Shown: positions 1 to 7,648 of the stretch, piece after piece
How positions within the stretch are numbered: position 1 is the stretch's first letter
Layout of the letters: the number at the start of each line of letters is the position of its first letter
IMG/VR virus record: IMGVR_UViG_3300047440_000434
Coordinates: 1 to 64,000 of that record
Strand: one strand, 5' to 3'
DNA: 64,000 nt
DNA from: a virus
Notes under the pieces: generated by a model
Told to the model about the DNA's origin: nothing
The model's database searches: none
Seen by the model: the letters and a program-made list of their open reading frames with translations, nothing else
Position numbers and translations under genes: made by a program

Positions 1-192
1 AACGACCCAGACGCCAACGTCAGTTTTCGCGGGCTCAGCCTAAAGCTGGGCCCGCAATTTCTGACGCTTGTGATAATCAACGCCCTTGTCCTGGGCGCGC
101 TGTTCTGGTTCACCGACGCCCGCGCCCGGCATACCGCTCACGTCATGGAGCTATTACTGGCGTCGTGTCCCCAGCTGCGTCCTGCTCAATGA
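1..192 (+). CDS. C-terminal end of a small membrane protein (partial)
   Basis: Frame 1 is open from the first base to a TGA at 190-192, giving the last 63 residues of a protein whose start lies outside the window. Residues about 16-38 form one hydrophobic transmembrane segment (FLTLVIINALVLGALFWF), followed by a short tail with Arg and His. It converges on the leftward gene ending at 143, and the two overlap by 50 bp. A small single-helix protein at the end of a rightward block could belong to lysis or to the virion; nothing visible decides between these. Confidence 0.5.
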   Translation, partial: NDPDANVSFRGLSLKLGPQFLTLVIINALVLGALFWFTDARARHTAHVMELLLASCPQLRPAQ

Positions 193-385
193 GTTCGCCC
201 TCGATCATGTCAGCCGCCCGGCGCAGGTCGTCGGCGACCCGGCGGGCTTCCTCGGCGATTTCGATATCCACGTCGATGACCGTCACGCCCATGATCCACT
301 CGCCGTCGGCGACGAAGTGACGGATCTTCAGGTTATATTCCACTGGTTTGGCGCGCAGCCTGTGCACGATGAACTGGTCGCTCAC
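143..385 (-). CDS. Small hypothetical protein downstream of terminase
   Basis: 80 aa, function not recognised. I chose the GTG at 385 because it overlaps the TerL stop as GTGA and has GGAGG six bases upstream, inside the end of TerL. The ATG at 391 would sit directly on that GGAGG. The C-terminal half is an acidic/basic helix (AEEARRVADDLRRAADMIEGEL) likely to form a coiled coil. Its place as last gene of the leftward packaging operon suggests a structural or packaging accessory. Its 3' end overlaps the converging membrane-protein gene. Confidence 0.55.
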   Translation of the reverse strand: MSDQFIVHRLRAKPVEYNLKIRHFVADGEWIMGVTVIDVDIEIAEEARRVADDLRRAADMIEGELIEQDAAGDTTPVIAP

Positions 386-1854
386 GTCCATCCTCCCGAC
401 TGTATTCTTGGTTTCGTCGACGTTACCCGCGATACCATCGACCGCATCGCCTTGCCCGTGAGATCCGCCTGAACCGAAAGGCAACCGTATTGCAACGCAT
501 CGGCTACATCGGAATACGGATGGTTGTTCTTCTCCGGTTTGTCGTCGAGGTGGCCATCGCGTCGGCGGCGGTAGTGGTACTGGGATGCCAGCGCCCTGAT
601 CAGGATTGGACAGCCCATCCGCGATATCTGGAGGGCGGGCTGACCCATTATTGTCTGCCTGAGGAGCTTTTCCACCGCCAGCAACCTCGGCGGGATGTCG
701 TTGGTAAGCCCTGGATACGCGAGAAACCCGGCACTCCGAAGCACGTCGAACGCCGTTTCCTCTGTGTGCTGCGACCGCTGGGCCCCGGCGGGGTCGGCCA
801 CCACGTAGGATCGCTTGCCCTGGAACGGCTCCATCATCAGGCGCGGGCGTAGGCGTTCCGCCACCATCTGATGCAGCCCCATGTCGTCGGTGACGATCTC
901 CTCGAAAATAAGATATCTTCCGTAACTATCCACCTGCCCTATCAACGCGCAGGGCGTGCGACCGAAATCCATCGCGATCAATATGGGCCGCATCGGATTG
1001 ACGACGACTTCCATGTCCACGACGTGGGTGTTGGCATCAAATGAGCGGCGGAACACCGCCTGACCCGCGTTGGACGTGCCCCACTCGGATCTTATTTGGG
1101 TAGCGATACGTTCTTCCGACGAGCCGGACATCGCGTTCTCGTAATAACCCGGCGGCAGGTTCTCCAGGTTCTCGGCCTGGGGAGAGAGCCCGCTGGGCTG
1201 ATGGTATAATACCCATTTCACATCCGGATTGAGCACGAGAGCTTCGTGATAGGGGGAGTCGACGTCCCACGGGTTGCTGTCGGCTATGAGTCCGAACCAT
1301 GTCGGTCCGCCGTTGATCTTGGACGGAAACCGGCCCAGGCGTTCCATCAGCGCGGAGACGATATCGTAGGGCACTTCGCGGATCTCGTTCACCCATGCGC
1401 CGGTCAGCTGCATCGACAACAACCGTCGCACGTCCTCCTTGGTGTCCAGGGGTATGAGCACCCAGTCGGAGTGGACCGACGTGCCGTCCTCCAGGTCCGC
1501 GCGTATTTGGATAGTAGAGTCGGTGACGAAATACCGGATCATCGGATTTAGGTACTGCATTACGTCGTTGAGTACAGTGGTGCGCAGTTGCTGCATCGTA
1601 TTACGGATAAGGGCGAAACGGGTGGAGCGCCGACCGTTGCCGTCGGGTTTTTGCATCCGTGCCCGGCGCAGCAACTCCATGATGCAGCCCATGGACTTGC
1701 CGGAACCCACGGGTCCGACGATGAACCGGACCAGATGGTCGTCCATCATGAACCGCTCGACCGTGGGCGGCGGGATGTAGATAAGCTGGTTCGGGTCCTC
1801 GGGGCTGTTGTATGCCGGGGGCAGGTCCAGGGTGGCGTGGTTGAGAACGGGCAT
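382..1854 (-). CDS. Terminase large subunit (TerL)
   Basis: 490-aa DNA-packaging motor: an ATPase that pumps DNA through the portal and a nuclease that cuts the concatemer. Seen: Walker A GPVGSGKS at residues 47-54; Walker B-like stretch ending LTGAWVNE near 150-157; a C-terminal RNase H-like nuclease with acidic residues in ILIAMDFGR and VVADPAG, and HPYSDVADALQYG near the end. The length is normal for TerL. Its ATG shares one base with the upstream stop (TGATG). It is read leftward, away from the portal, so packaging and head genes are divergent. It is the most diagnostic marker of a tailed phage here. Confidence 0.93.
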   Translation of the reverse strand: MPVLNHATLDLPPAYNSPEDPNQLIYIPPPTVERFMMDDHLVRFIVGPVGSGKSMGCIMELLRRARMQKPDGNGRRSTRFALIRNTMQQLRTTVLNDVMQYLNPMIRYFVTDSTIQIRADLEDGTSVHSDWVLIPLDTKEDVRRLLSMQLTGAWVNEIREVPYDIVSALMERLGRFPSKINGGPTWFGLIADSNPWDVDSPYHEALVLNPDVKWVLYHQPSGLSPQAENLENLPPGYYENAMSGSSEERIATQIRSEWGTSNAGQAVFRRSFDANTHVVDMEVVVNPMRPILIAMDFGRTPCALIGQVDSYGRYLIFEEIVTDDMGLHQMVAERLRPRLMMEPFQGKRSYVVADPAGAQRSQHTEETAFDVLRSAGFLAYPGLTNDIPPRLLAVEKLLRQTIMGQPALQISRMGCPILIRALASQYHYRRRRDGHLDDKPEKNNHPYSDVADALQYGCLSVQADLTGKAMRSMVSRVTSTKPRIQSGGWT

Positions 1855-2144
1855 CAGGTCAGTCCGATCTTACTACGGTCGTGAATGTTCCTGGGACCGC
1901 CCTGCGCTTCGAGTTCCCAGCGCGCCGCCTGTTCGTCCAGGCTGGCGGCGGCGTCCGCCCGGCTGATCTCCCCGCCTTCCATCACGCCGCCCCCGCCGGG
2001 GCCGGTGGCCAGCATGATGGGCGGATACCCCCGCGCCGCTTCCACCCGCAGGTCCGCCGCCATCTTCCTGCATGCCCTCGCCATCAGGAACGGGTCGAGG
2101 GCGTAACTATTACGCATCGTGCCCCGGCTTCGGTCCCTGGCCAT
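1854..2144 (-). CDS. Hypothetical protein between membrane protein and TerL
   Basis: 96 aa from the ATG at 2144 (GGGGA four to five bases upstream); a longer frame to 2228 is only the shadow of the next gene. Central residues are Gly-rich (GPGGGGVMEGGE), the rest helical and charged. No family recognised. It couples to TerL by a TGATG overlap. The 3' end contains a copy of the dispersed 17-bp inverted repeat at 1869-1885, within the last codons. Confidence 0.6.
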   Translation of the reverse strand: MARDRSRGTMRNSYALDPFLMARACRKMAADLRVEAARGYPPIMLATGPGGGGVMEGGEISRADAAASLDEQAARWELEAQGGPRNIHDRSKIGLT

Positions 2145-2154
2145 GGCATCCCCG

Positions 2155-2325
2155 TTATAAACGTCCGGTGAGGAGCAATATGAGCAGGACGAGGAGAAGC
2201 ACCCCGCCGATACCGAAACCATAACCATAATATGGGCCCCCGGCGAAACCCGATCTGTAGCCGTAACCTCCTCCCAGCACGAGGAGGATGATCAGGACGA
2301 CCAGGATCAGCATCAGCGGGCTCAT
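2155..2325 (-). CDS. Small two-helix membrane protein (DUF3309-like)
   Basis: 56 aa. Residues 4-18 are a hydrophobic helix (LMLILVVLIILLVLG), followed by a Gly/Tyr-rich turn (GGGYGYRSGF...YYGYGFGIGG) and a second hydrophobic helix to the end. This hairpin with a Gly/Tyr loop resembles DUF3309-type small proteins. The start overlaps the preceding gene's TGA as ATGA (2322-2325). Its role is unknown; a membrane protein inside a packaging operon could be a holin candidate, but that is only inference. Confidence 0.7.
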   Translation of the reverse strand: MSPLMLILVVLIILLVLGGGYGYRSGFAGGPYYGYGFGIGGVLLLVLLILLLTGRL

Positions 2326-2537
2326 GTGCGTGGGCTCCCATCGGGGTTACGGGTGATCGCGACGTTCACCCACATCGCGTTGGCCCGGTGCGCGCGGATG
2401 ATGAAATCCTTATCCGGCCCGTCCGGCAGGTGCTGTTCCAACATGTCGCAATAAACCTTCGCCGAGTAGCGCAGGACTTTCATCGTATTCTGTTGCGCCT
2501 CGGTCGGCATCAGGTAATCGAACGTGCTCGGGTGCAT
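2322..2537 (-). CDS. Acb2/Tad1-like hairpin protein (anti-CBASS sponge candidate)
   Basis: 71 aa with TAGGAG six bases before the ATG. The pattern is a short N-terminal arm with a (F/Y)xxxxP start, helix, the turn LPDGPDKDF, then a second helix ending RANAMWVNVAITRNPDG. This fits the helical-hairpin family of Acb2 and Tad1, which bind the cyclic nucleotide or cADPR-type signals of CBASS/Thoeris and so blunt host defence. The match is by remembered family pattern, not by search. It sits between TerS and TerL, a plausible place for an accessory gene. Alternative: an unrelated small helical packaging factor. Confidence 0.6.
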   Translation of the reverse strand: MHPSTFDYLMPTEAQQNTMKVLRYSAKVYCDMLEQHLPDGPDKDFIIRAHRANAMWVNVAITRNPDGSPRT

Positions 2538-2546
2538 GGCTCACTC

Positions 2547-3251
2547 CTATGGTGGGATTACTATGTCACGCCCGTCGGGCTCGACGGGTTCGGCCTTGAT
2601 GGTGGTGAATGTCTCGGTCTTGCCCGCGTTGGCGAACATGATCTGGATGGAGAACTTCGTCGCCTGGGGGCCACCGGAGCCCTGAGCAGCCGCGCCGTTA
2701 CCCGTTGCCTGGGACCCGGCCATGATGGAGTGCTGCTTGACGGCATCCAGGCGCGTCTGCGCGGGCTGGTTCGGGTCCAGCATGATCCGCGCCGTGGTGG
2801 GGAGCGCGGCCAGCACGGCATGGCCGGATAGCTTTTTGATCCGCTCCTGGACGTTCTCGTCGCTCTCCCAGATCGCCCGGTATTCCTTGATCCTGCGCCG
2901 GATGACGTGCTGGTCACGCAGGAAATCCGCCATCTGGGCCACGTCGGTGAAGCCATAACGGATCGCGATGGTCGCATACGTGTCCACGTTCTGGGCCACG
3001 TCGGTGCAGAACGCGTAGAGCACCTGGGGAGTGAACGAGGGCACCTGATCCAGGACCGCCGTGGCGTCGACGACGCCGTTTATCACCTCCTGGTCGGCCC
3101 GTTCCTCGTCGTCCGGCTCGGTTACTACGGGAGTAAGGTCCAGATCCGGACCGGGCCCCGTGCTCACCGTCATTTCAACAGGTGTTTCAGATACAATCAG
3201 GGGTTTTTCACTCCTGACCCAGTTACTGAAAGGGCTGTCCTCACTATCCAT
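2547..3251 (-). CDS. Probable terminase small subunit (TerS)
   Basis: 234 aa from the ATG at 3251 (GGAG six bases upstream); a GTG at 3272 is possible. The middle holds a helical region (VAQNVDTYATIAIRYGF, FLRDQHVIRRRIKEY) that looks like a helix-turn-helix recognition unit, followed by the LAALPTTARIMLD...TRLDAVKQHSIMAG stretch common in phage small terminases, and a C-terminal tail that could contact TerL. It is first gene of the leftward operon ending in TerL, as expected for TerS. Copy 3121-3137 of the dispersed inverted repeat lies in its N-terminal part. The identity is inferred mainly from position and overall pattern. Confidence 0.6.
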   Translation of the reverse strand: MDSEDSPFSNWVRSEKPLIVSETPVEMTVSTGPGPDLDLTPVVTEPDDEERADQEVINGVVDATAVLDQVPSFTPQVLYAFCTDVAQNVDTYATIAIRYGFTDVAQMADFLRDQHVIRRRIKEYRAIWESDENVQERIKKLSGHAVLAALPTTARIMLDPNQPAQTRLDAVKQHSIMAGSQATGNGAAAQGSGGPQATKFSIQIMFANAGKTETFTTIKAEPVEPDGRDIVIPP

Positions 3252-3340
3252 GGTGGTCTCCACCGGGGTCACGCACCCTATGTGGTTGCCACATAAGTGA
3301 TTTATACGCTAATGGGAAATGATACGAGGGGGCAAACCCA
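3252..3340. promoter_or_regulatory. Divergent control region between TerS and portal
   Basis: 89 bp separate the leftward TerS start from the rightward portal start, so promoters for both the packaging and the virion operons should lie here. It holds a short dyad, TGTGG-TTG-CCACA at 3281-3293, related to the larger dyad at 60495-60519. TTTATACGCTAATGG follows at about 3301. I cannot assign -35/-10 boxes with confidence. Confidence 0.45.
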
Positions 3341-5572
3341 TTGCCAGTGGCCCAAGCAGGTCTGTCGTCCAGTTCTTACCCGGCCCAGGCCCGTTCGGCT
3401 GGCGAGAACGGTGGTTTTCTGCGTGTCGTCTCCCCGGCGCAGCTAAATCAGCGCGATCAGGAGGCGAATACCCGCCGCGCGAAGGCCAGTAAGCCCCTGG
3501 AGACCCCGGATCTGGGGTCCTGGATCAGGCAACAGTGGTTTATCTTCAGAAATCACCGAAATCAGGGCAATAACCCCATAAATGAGCGCCTTTTGCGCGC
3601 TCAGCGCATGTTTGAGGGCAAATATGACGCCACCAAACTGTCCCAGATCCAGGCTTTTGGCGGTTCCGAGGTCTATTCGCGCATCGTGGCGAACAAAAGC
3701 AGGGGTGCCACGGCGCTTTTGAGAGACGTTTATCTCGGCACGGAGCGCCCCTGGACGCTCAATCCGGTCACCGATCCGCCCATTCCGCCCGAAATTCGGA
3801 CCGCTATCCTGCAGTTGATCGCCACCGAGGTCGACACGCAGCGTCAGGCGGGCCAGCCGGTGGAGGAAAATCAGGTCCACACCCGCTACGTCACGCTGCT
3901 GCACTCGGCGCAACAGGCCACCCGCCGCAACGCGATGATGCAAGCCCACGCCGCCGCCGACAAAATGGACGACATCCTCCAGGCGGGCGGGTTCTATGAG
4001 GCCATGGGCGAGTTCCTGCAGGACCTGCCCCTGTTTCCCTTCGCCGTCCTCAAGGGGCCCGTCGTCCGCATGGTCCCCCGGCTGACGTGGCTGGACAAGA
4101 AACCAAGTATTCAGAACAAGCCGGTCATGTTCTGGGAACGGGTCAACCCGTTCGACGTCTACTGGTCCCCCGGCGCTTCGGCGCTCGCCGACGCGGCCAT
4201 CATCCAGCGCGTGAGATACACACGAGCGGATCTGAACGACCTGCTGGGCGTGCCGGGCTATGACGAGACGGCGGTGCGCAACGCGCTCACCGACTACGCC
4301 AACGGATTACGCGAGTGGCTGGACGCGCCTGATCCTGAACAGGCCATCAACGAGGGGCGGGAAGATCCATCCCTGAACCGGTCCCAGTACATCGAGGGGA
4401 TCGAGTTCCACGGCAATGTACAGGGCCAGACGCTCTTGGATGAGGGCGTAAACCCCAAGCTCATTCCCGACCCGGACCGCGAATACATGATCCAGTCCTG
4501 GGTCGTCGGACGTTGGACGATCAAGACCCAGATCAATCCCTCCCCGCGCAAGCGTCATCCGTTCTACCTCACCAGTTTCGAGAAGGTCCCCGGCACCATC
4601 GCCGGGCACGCGCTGCCGGATATCCTGGAGGACATCCAGGAAGTCGCCAACGCCGCGTTCCGCGCCCTCGTCAACAACCTCTCGATCTCGTCTGGGCCGC
4701 AGGTCATCGTCAACGACGAGATGGTTTCGCCCACCGAGAACGGCGACGAGCTATATCCGTGGAAACGCTGGCATGTGCAGGGCGATCCGCTGGGTAACCA
4801 GCGCGAGCCGGTTACGTTTTTCCAACCAACGTCGAACACCCAGGAACTCCTGGGCGTCATCAACGCGGTCAACACCATGGCCGACGAACAGTCGGCCATC
4901 CCCAGGTATCTGACCGGAGAAAGCCTCTCTGGAGGTGCCGGGCGCACGGCGTCCGGCCTCGGCATGTTGATGAACAACGCCGCCAAGATCCTGCAGACCG
5001 TGGCGGCGAACATCGACACCAACGTCCTGGAGCCGCTGATCGAGGCGCTCTATGAAATGATCATGCTGACGGACACGTCGGACATGCTCACGGGCGAGGA
5101 GCAGATCAAAGTCCTCGGCAGCAAGGTCTCGGCGCAGAAAGAGACCGAGCGCCAGCGGCAACTACAATTCCTGCAGATCACCGCGAACCCGATTGATGGA
5201 CCCATCATCGGCCAGATCGGGCGTGCCCGGCTGCTGCGGTCGATCTCGGAGGGCATGGGGCTGCCGGACGACATCGTGCCCGACGACCAGACCCTCAAGG
5301 CCCAGGAGGACGCCCAGAAGCGTCTTCAGGCGGCGGGCATGGCCGTTCAGGCGCACGCCCAGGCCGCTGGTGCCCACGCACCGGGCCCGCCAGGGCAGGA
5401 GCAGGAGAAGAAACCGGGAGAGCCCCAGGGTCCGCCCGGTCCGCCGGGCCCGCCGGGGATGCCGTCTCCGGGGGCACAGGCGCAAGGCGGTCAGTCACCC
5501 AAACCAGGACCGCCCCAGGGACCTCGCGTCAACTCGTTTAGCCAGGGCACAGGAGCACCAGCACATGTCTGA
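3341..5572 (+). CDS. Portal (head-tail connector) protein
   Basis: 743 aa. It forms the dodecameric ring through which DNA enters and leaves. The family is seen in the long alpha/beta core, the DILEDIQEVANAAFRALVNN stretch, the YLTGES...GRTASGLGMLMNNA region followed by long helices (residues about 525-590, the portal stem/wing pattern), and its place ahead of scaffold and capsid. The size suits podovirus portals. The C-terminal about 75 residues are collagen-like Pro/Gly-rich (PPGPPGPPGMP), an unusual extension. The start is probably TTG at 3341 with AGGGGG about nine bases upstream. The last codons overlap the next gene's ATG. Confidence 0.85.
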   Translation: MPVAQAGLSSSSYPAQARSAGENGGFLRVVSPAQLNQRDQEANTRRAKASKPLETPDLGSWIRQQWFIFRNHRNQGNNPINERLLRAQRMFEGKYDATKLSQIQAFGGSEVYSRIVANKSRGATALLRDVYLGTERPWTLNPVTDPPIPPEIRTAILQLIATEVDTQRQAGQPVEENQVHTRYVTLLHSAQQATRRNAMMQAHAAADKMDDILQAGGFYEAMGEFLQDLPLFPFAVLKGPVVRMVPRLTWLDKKPSIQNKPVMFWERVNPFDVYWSPGASALADAAIIQRVRYTRADLNDLLGVPGYDETAVRNALTDYANGLREWLDAPDPEQAINEGREDPSLNRSQYIEGIEFHGNVQGQTLLDEGVNPKLIPDPDREYMIQSWVVGRWTIKTQINPSPRKRHPFYLTSFEKVPGTIAGHALPDILEDIQEVANAAFRALVNNLSISSGPQVIVNDEMVSPTENGDELYPWKRWHVQGDPLGNQREPVTFFQPTSNTQELLGVINAVNTMADEQSAIPRYLTGESLSGGAGRTASGLGMLMNNAAKILQTVAANIDTNVLEPLIEALYEMIMLTDTSDMLTGEEQIKVLGSKVSAQKETERQRQLQFLQITANPIDGPIIGQIGRARLLRSISEGMGLPDDIVPDDQTLKAQEDAQKRLQAAGMAVQAHAQAAGAHAPGPPGQEQEKKPGEPQGPPGPPGPPGMPSPGAQAQGGQSPKPGPPQGPRVNSFSQGTGAPAHV

Positions 5573-5753
5573 GAACAAAGTCGAGCGCACCAGCAGCGGT
5601 TCGTCGATGAAAGCATCCGGCGGCGGATCGAGCGGCGGGAATACGGGCCCCACCGGTTCTGGCCGCAGCTACCCGAAAGGGAAGTCGATCCGCCGTACGG
5701 ACTGGAACCCGGAGAAGAAGCCCGCTTCCACCTACGGAATTTGCGGAGCGTGA
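5565..5753 (+). CDS. Small Ser/Gly-rich protein after portal
   Basis: 62 aa. It starts at an ATG inside the portal stop region (8-nt overlap), with AGGAG about ten bases upstream. The first half is low-complexity Ser/Gly (SSGSSMKASGGGSSGGN), the second basic (RSYPKGKSIRRTDWNPEKK). It looks like a disordered virion or DNA-contacting peptide. No family recognised. Its stop overlaps the next start as GTGA. Confidence 0.65.
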   Translation: MSENKVERTSSGSSMKASGGGSSGGNTGPTGSGRSYPKGKSIRRTDWNPEKKPASTYGICGA

Positions 5754-5953
5754 CGTCCGACATCCTGCAGTTCTTCGCCTACGAGCATCTGCCGGAACAT
5801 CTGGCCAAGGTTAGCGCGCCGTTCGGTCAACTGGCGCGCGAACTGGTCGCCAATCTCCCGCGCAATCCAGAGCGTAGCGTGGCGCTGCGCAAATTACTCG
5901 AGGCCAAGGACGCCGCCGTGCGGGCGAGACTGTACAAACCACCGGAGGGGTGA
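5750..5953 (+). CDS. Second Acb2/Tad1-like helical hairpin protein
   Basis: 67 aa from the GTG at 5750 (GTGA overlap). The shape matches the hairpin class: FFAYEHLPEHLAKVSAPFGQLA helix, LPRNPERS turn, then ALRKLLEAKDAAVRARL helix. Similar proteins are common beside phage portals. They resemble the Acb2/Tad1 hairpin fold, but anti-defence function is not established for this subgroup. It may instead be a virion assembly factor. It differs clearly in sequence from the copy at 2322-2537, so this is not a recent duplication. Confidence 0.5.
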   Translation: MTSDILQFFAYEHLPEHLAKVSAPFGQLARELVANLPRNPERSVALRKLLEAKDAAVRARLYKPPEG

Positions 5954-5954
5954 C

Positions 5955-6293
5955 ATGGCGCTATTGCCCATTGGTGCTGGATCGGGCGTGGGTGGGACGC
6001 TGTTCGGTGGCGGGGGCGGCATCGGCGGCCCCTTCACCACCAAGGTCGGTGGCGGCAAGGACGCCAGCCACCAGCAGCTGGGCTCGCCGCACGCGGGCAC
6101 CAAAAACACCCTGACCAAGGGCGATCCGGCCCTGCGCTCGATGGGTCAATACGGGAAGGGCGGCAAGCTCGGGGTGACGTCGCGCATCCAGGGCATCAAG
6201 GGCGGCATCACCCGCCCCGTGGGCGGGCTCGGGCCGGGGCGTAAGGGCCAGCCTGGGCCGAAGGGCGACTACAGCATGAAAAATCCGTTCTGA
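5955..6293 (+). CDS. Gly-rich small virion-region protein
   Basis: 112 aa, with GGAGGGG four bases before the ATG. Low complexity: GGTLFGGGGGIGG near the start, Lys/Gly-rich in the middle, and a GGLGPGRKGQPGPKGDY tail. It is basic and probably disordered. No function recognised. It lies between portal and scaffold in the head operon. The stop codon is followed at once by repeat copy 6294-6310. Confidence 0.6.
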   Translation: MALLPIGAGSGVGGTLFGGGGGIGGPFTTKVGGGKDASHQQLGSPHAGTKNTLTKGDPALRSMGQYGKGGKLGVTSRIQGIKGGITRPVGGLGPGRKGQPGPKGDYSMKNPF

Positions 6294-6310
6294 TTTACTC
6301 CGGGAGTGAA
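6294..6310 (+). repeat. Dispersed inverted repeat, start-associated copy
   Basis: TTTACTCCGGGAGTGAA, a near-perfect dyad in the gap between two genes. Its right arm GGGAG is also the Shine-Dalgarno sequence of the gene starting at GTG 6313. It is the cleanest example in the virion operon of the repeat doubling as ribosome binding site. Confidence 0.8.
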
Positions 6311-6312
6311 GC

Positions 6313-6591
6313 GTGAGTGTGAATTTAGGCAACGACGCGATCATGGCGATCAAGGAACTGCGCGGTAACTCCCACTTCGAGAACCTCGTGGCTCACCTGG
6401 GAGCGTTCGCGCAGAACATGGTGCTCTCGTCGTGCGACGCCGACGTGAACACCCGCGTCGACAAGACCGCCTATGCGCGGGGTTTCTATCACATGTGGCA
6501 AGCGATCCACGCCGCGCACGCTGATCTGCACATGAGTCAGGTGAAGATGGCCCCACCGAAGGGCGTGAAGGGAGCAATGGCCAATGTCTGA
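6313..6591 (+). CDS. Hypothetical helical protein before scaffold
   Basis: 92 aa from GTG 6313, with its ribosome site supplied by the inverted repeat just upstream. Mostly helical (IMAIKELRGNSHFENLVAHLGAF, YARGFYHMWQAIHAAHADL). Proteins of this size and pattern often sit between portal and scaffold in podoviruses, but I cannot give a function. It overlaps the scaffold start by 8 nt. Confidence 0.6.
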   Translation: MSVNLGNDAIMAIKELRGNSHFENLVAHLGAFAQNMVLSSCDADVNTRVDKTAYARGFYHMWQAIHAAHADLHMSQVKMAPPKGVKGAMANV

Positions 6592-7618
6592 CACGATCAC
6601 GCATCAGCCGTACCTGCCCGACGCCGTTCGCCGCGCGTCCGCCCGCGCCGACGAGCTTGCCCGTGAAGCGGGCGTGGCCAACGTACCCGACGCGCCCGAG
6701 GGTGATACTCCCGTAGTAAACAACGATCCGCCGACGCGGGAGACGCGGTTCGAACTGACCCCGCCGCCCGAGGACCTGGATGCGCCGCGTGACCCTCCAC
6801 CCCAACACCAGGGCAACGAGTGGGAGCAGCGTTATAACACGCTGAAGGGTAAGTACGACTCCGAGATCCCCGAGCTACGCGGCCAGTTACAGTCCGTGCA
6901 GACCATGATGGCGCAGATGAACCAGCCGCGCCGGGCCGAGGACACGTTCGAGAACGTGCCGCGCTCGCGCCCGATGCCGCCGCCCACGCGCGAGGTGCCC
7001 CCGGAAGATGTCGAGGCTTATGGACAAGACCTGATCGAGGCGTCGCAGCGTTGGGCCGACGCGCGATACGCGCCCATTTTACAAGACTACGAACGGCGTT
7101 TGATCGCGGTCGAGTCGGGCAACCAGCAACTGGCGACGTACACGACGCAGCGTGGCGTGGACGCGTCGCTGACCCAGGCCGTTCCCGACTGGGAACAGAT
7201 CAACGTCGATCCGAAATTCATCATGTGGCTGGACCAGCAGGACGTGTTCAGCGGGCAAAAACGCAAACTTCTTATTGACAACGCTTACAATTCGGGCGAT
7301 GCGGGAAGGACCATCGCGTTCTTCCGTGCGTACAAGAACGAGCAGACCGTGGTTGGCCAGCAGCCAGGGACACAGACGTTCCAGACCGATCAGGCGGAAC
7401 GGCTACCCCTCGCCGATCTGGCGGTGCCTGGACGAGGGCGTAGCGTCTCGTCACCAGCACCCGGCGCTCCTGAGTCACGCATTTGGACGACGGCGGACGT
7501 CAACGCGTTCTATCGACAAAAGCAGCGTGGATATTGGAACGGACGTGAAGCGGAAGCTGAGCGTCTGGAGCGCGATATCATTCTGGCTCCACTCGAAGGG
7601 CGCTTCCGTCAGTCATGA
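6584..7618 (+). CDS. Scaffolding-like protein
   Basis: 344 aa, acidic and Pro-rich at the N-terminus, then a coiled-coil start WEQRYNTLKGKYDSEIPELRGQLQ at about residues 83-107. This is typical of phage scaffolds that guide capsid assembly and leave the procapsid. The rest is helical with few hydrophobic blocks, and the end is basic/helical (EAEAERLERDI), a possible coat-binding hook. It lies directly before the major capsid gene, as scaffolds do. Copy 6704-6720 of the inverted repeat lies inside it and encodes part of TPVVNN. Confidence 0.75.
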   Translation: MSDTITHQPYLPDAVRRASARADELAREAGVANVPDAPEGDTPVVNNDPPTRETRFELTPPPEDLDAPRDPPPQHQGNEWEQRYNTLKGKYDSEIPELRGQLQSVQTMMAQMNQPRRAEDTFENVPRSRPMPPPTREVPPEDVEAYGQDLIEASQRWADARYAPILQDYERRLIAVESGNQQLATYTTQRGVDASLTQAVPDWEQINVDPKFIMWLDQQDVFSGQKRKLLIDNAYNSGDAGRTIAFFRAYKNEQTVVGQQPGTQTFQTDQAERLPLADLAVPGRGRSVSSPAPGAPESRIWTTADVNAFYRQKQRGYWNGREAEAERLERDIILAPLEGRFRQS

Positions 7619-7648
7619 CATCCCCATTTGTGAGAGGAGCGGCCTTCC

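Noticed and set aside
153-169. Weak copy of the dispersed repeat near the left edge
   Set aside because: The arms match at too few positions (ATTACTGG and GTCGTGTC).
3281-3340. T7-type phage promoter in the TerS/portal gap
   Set aside because: TTTATACGCTAATGG only loosely resembles it, and no phage RNA polymerase gene is seen in the window.
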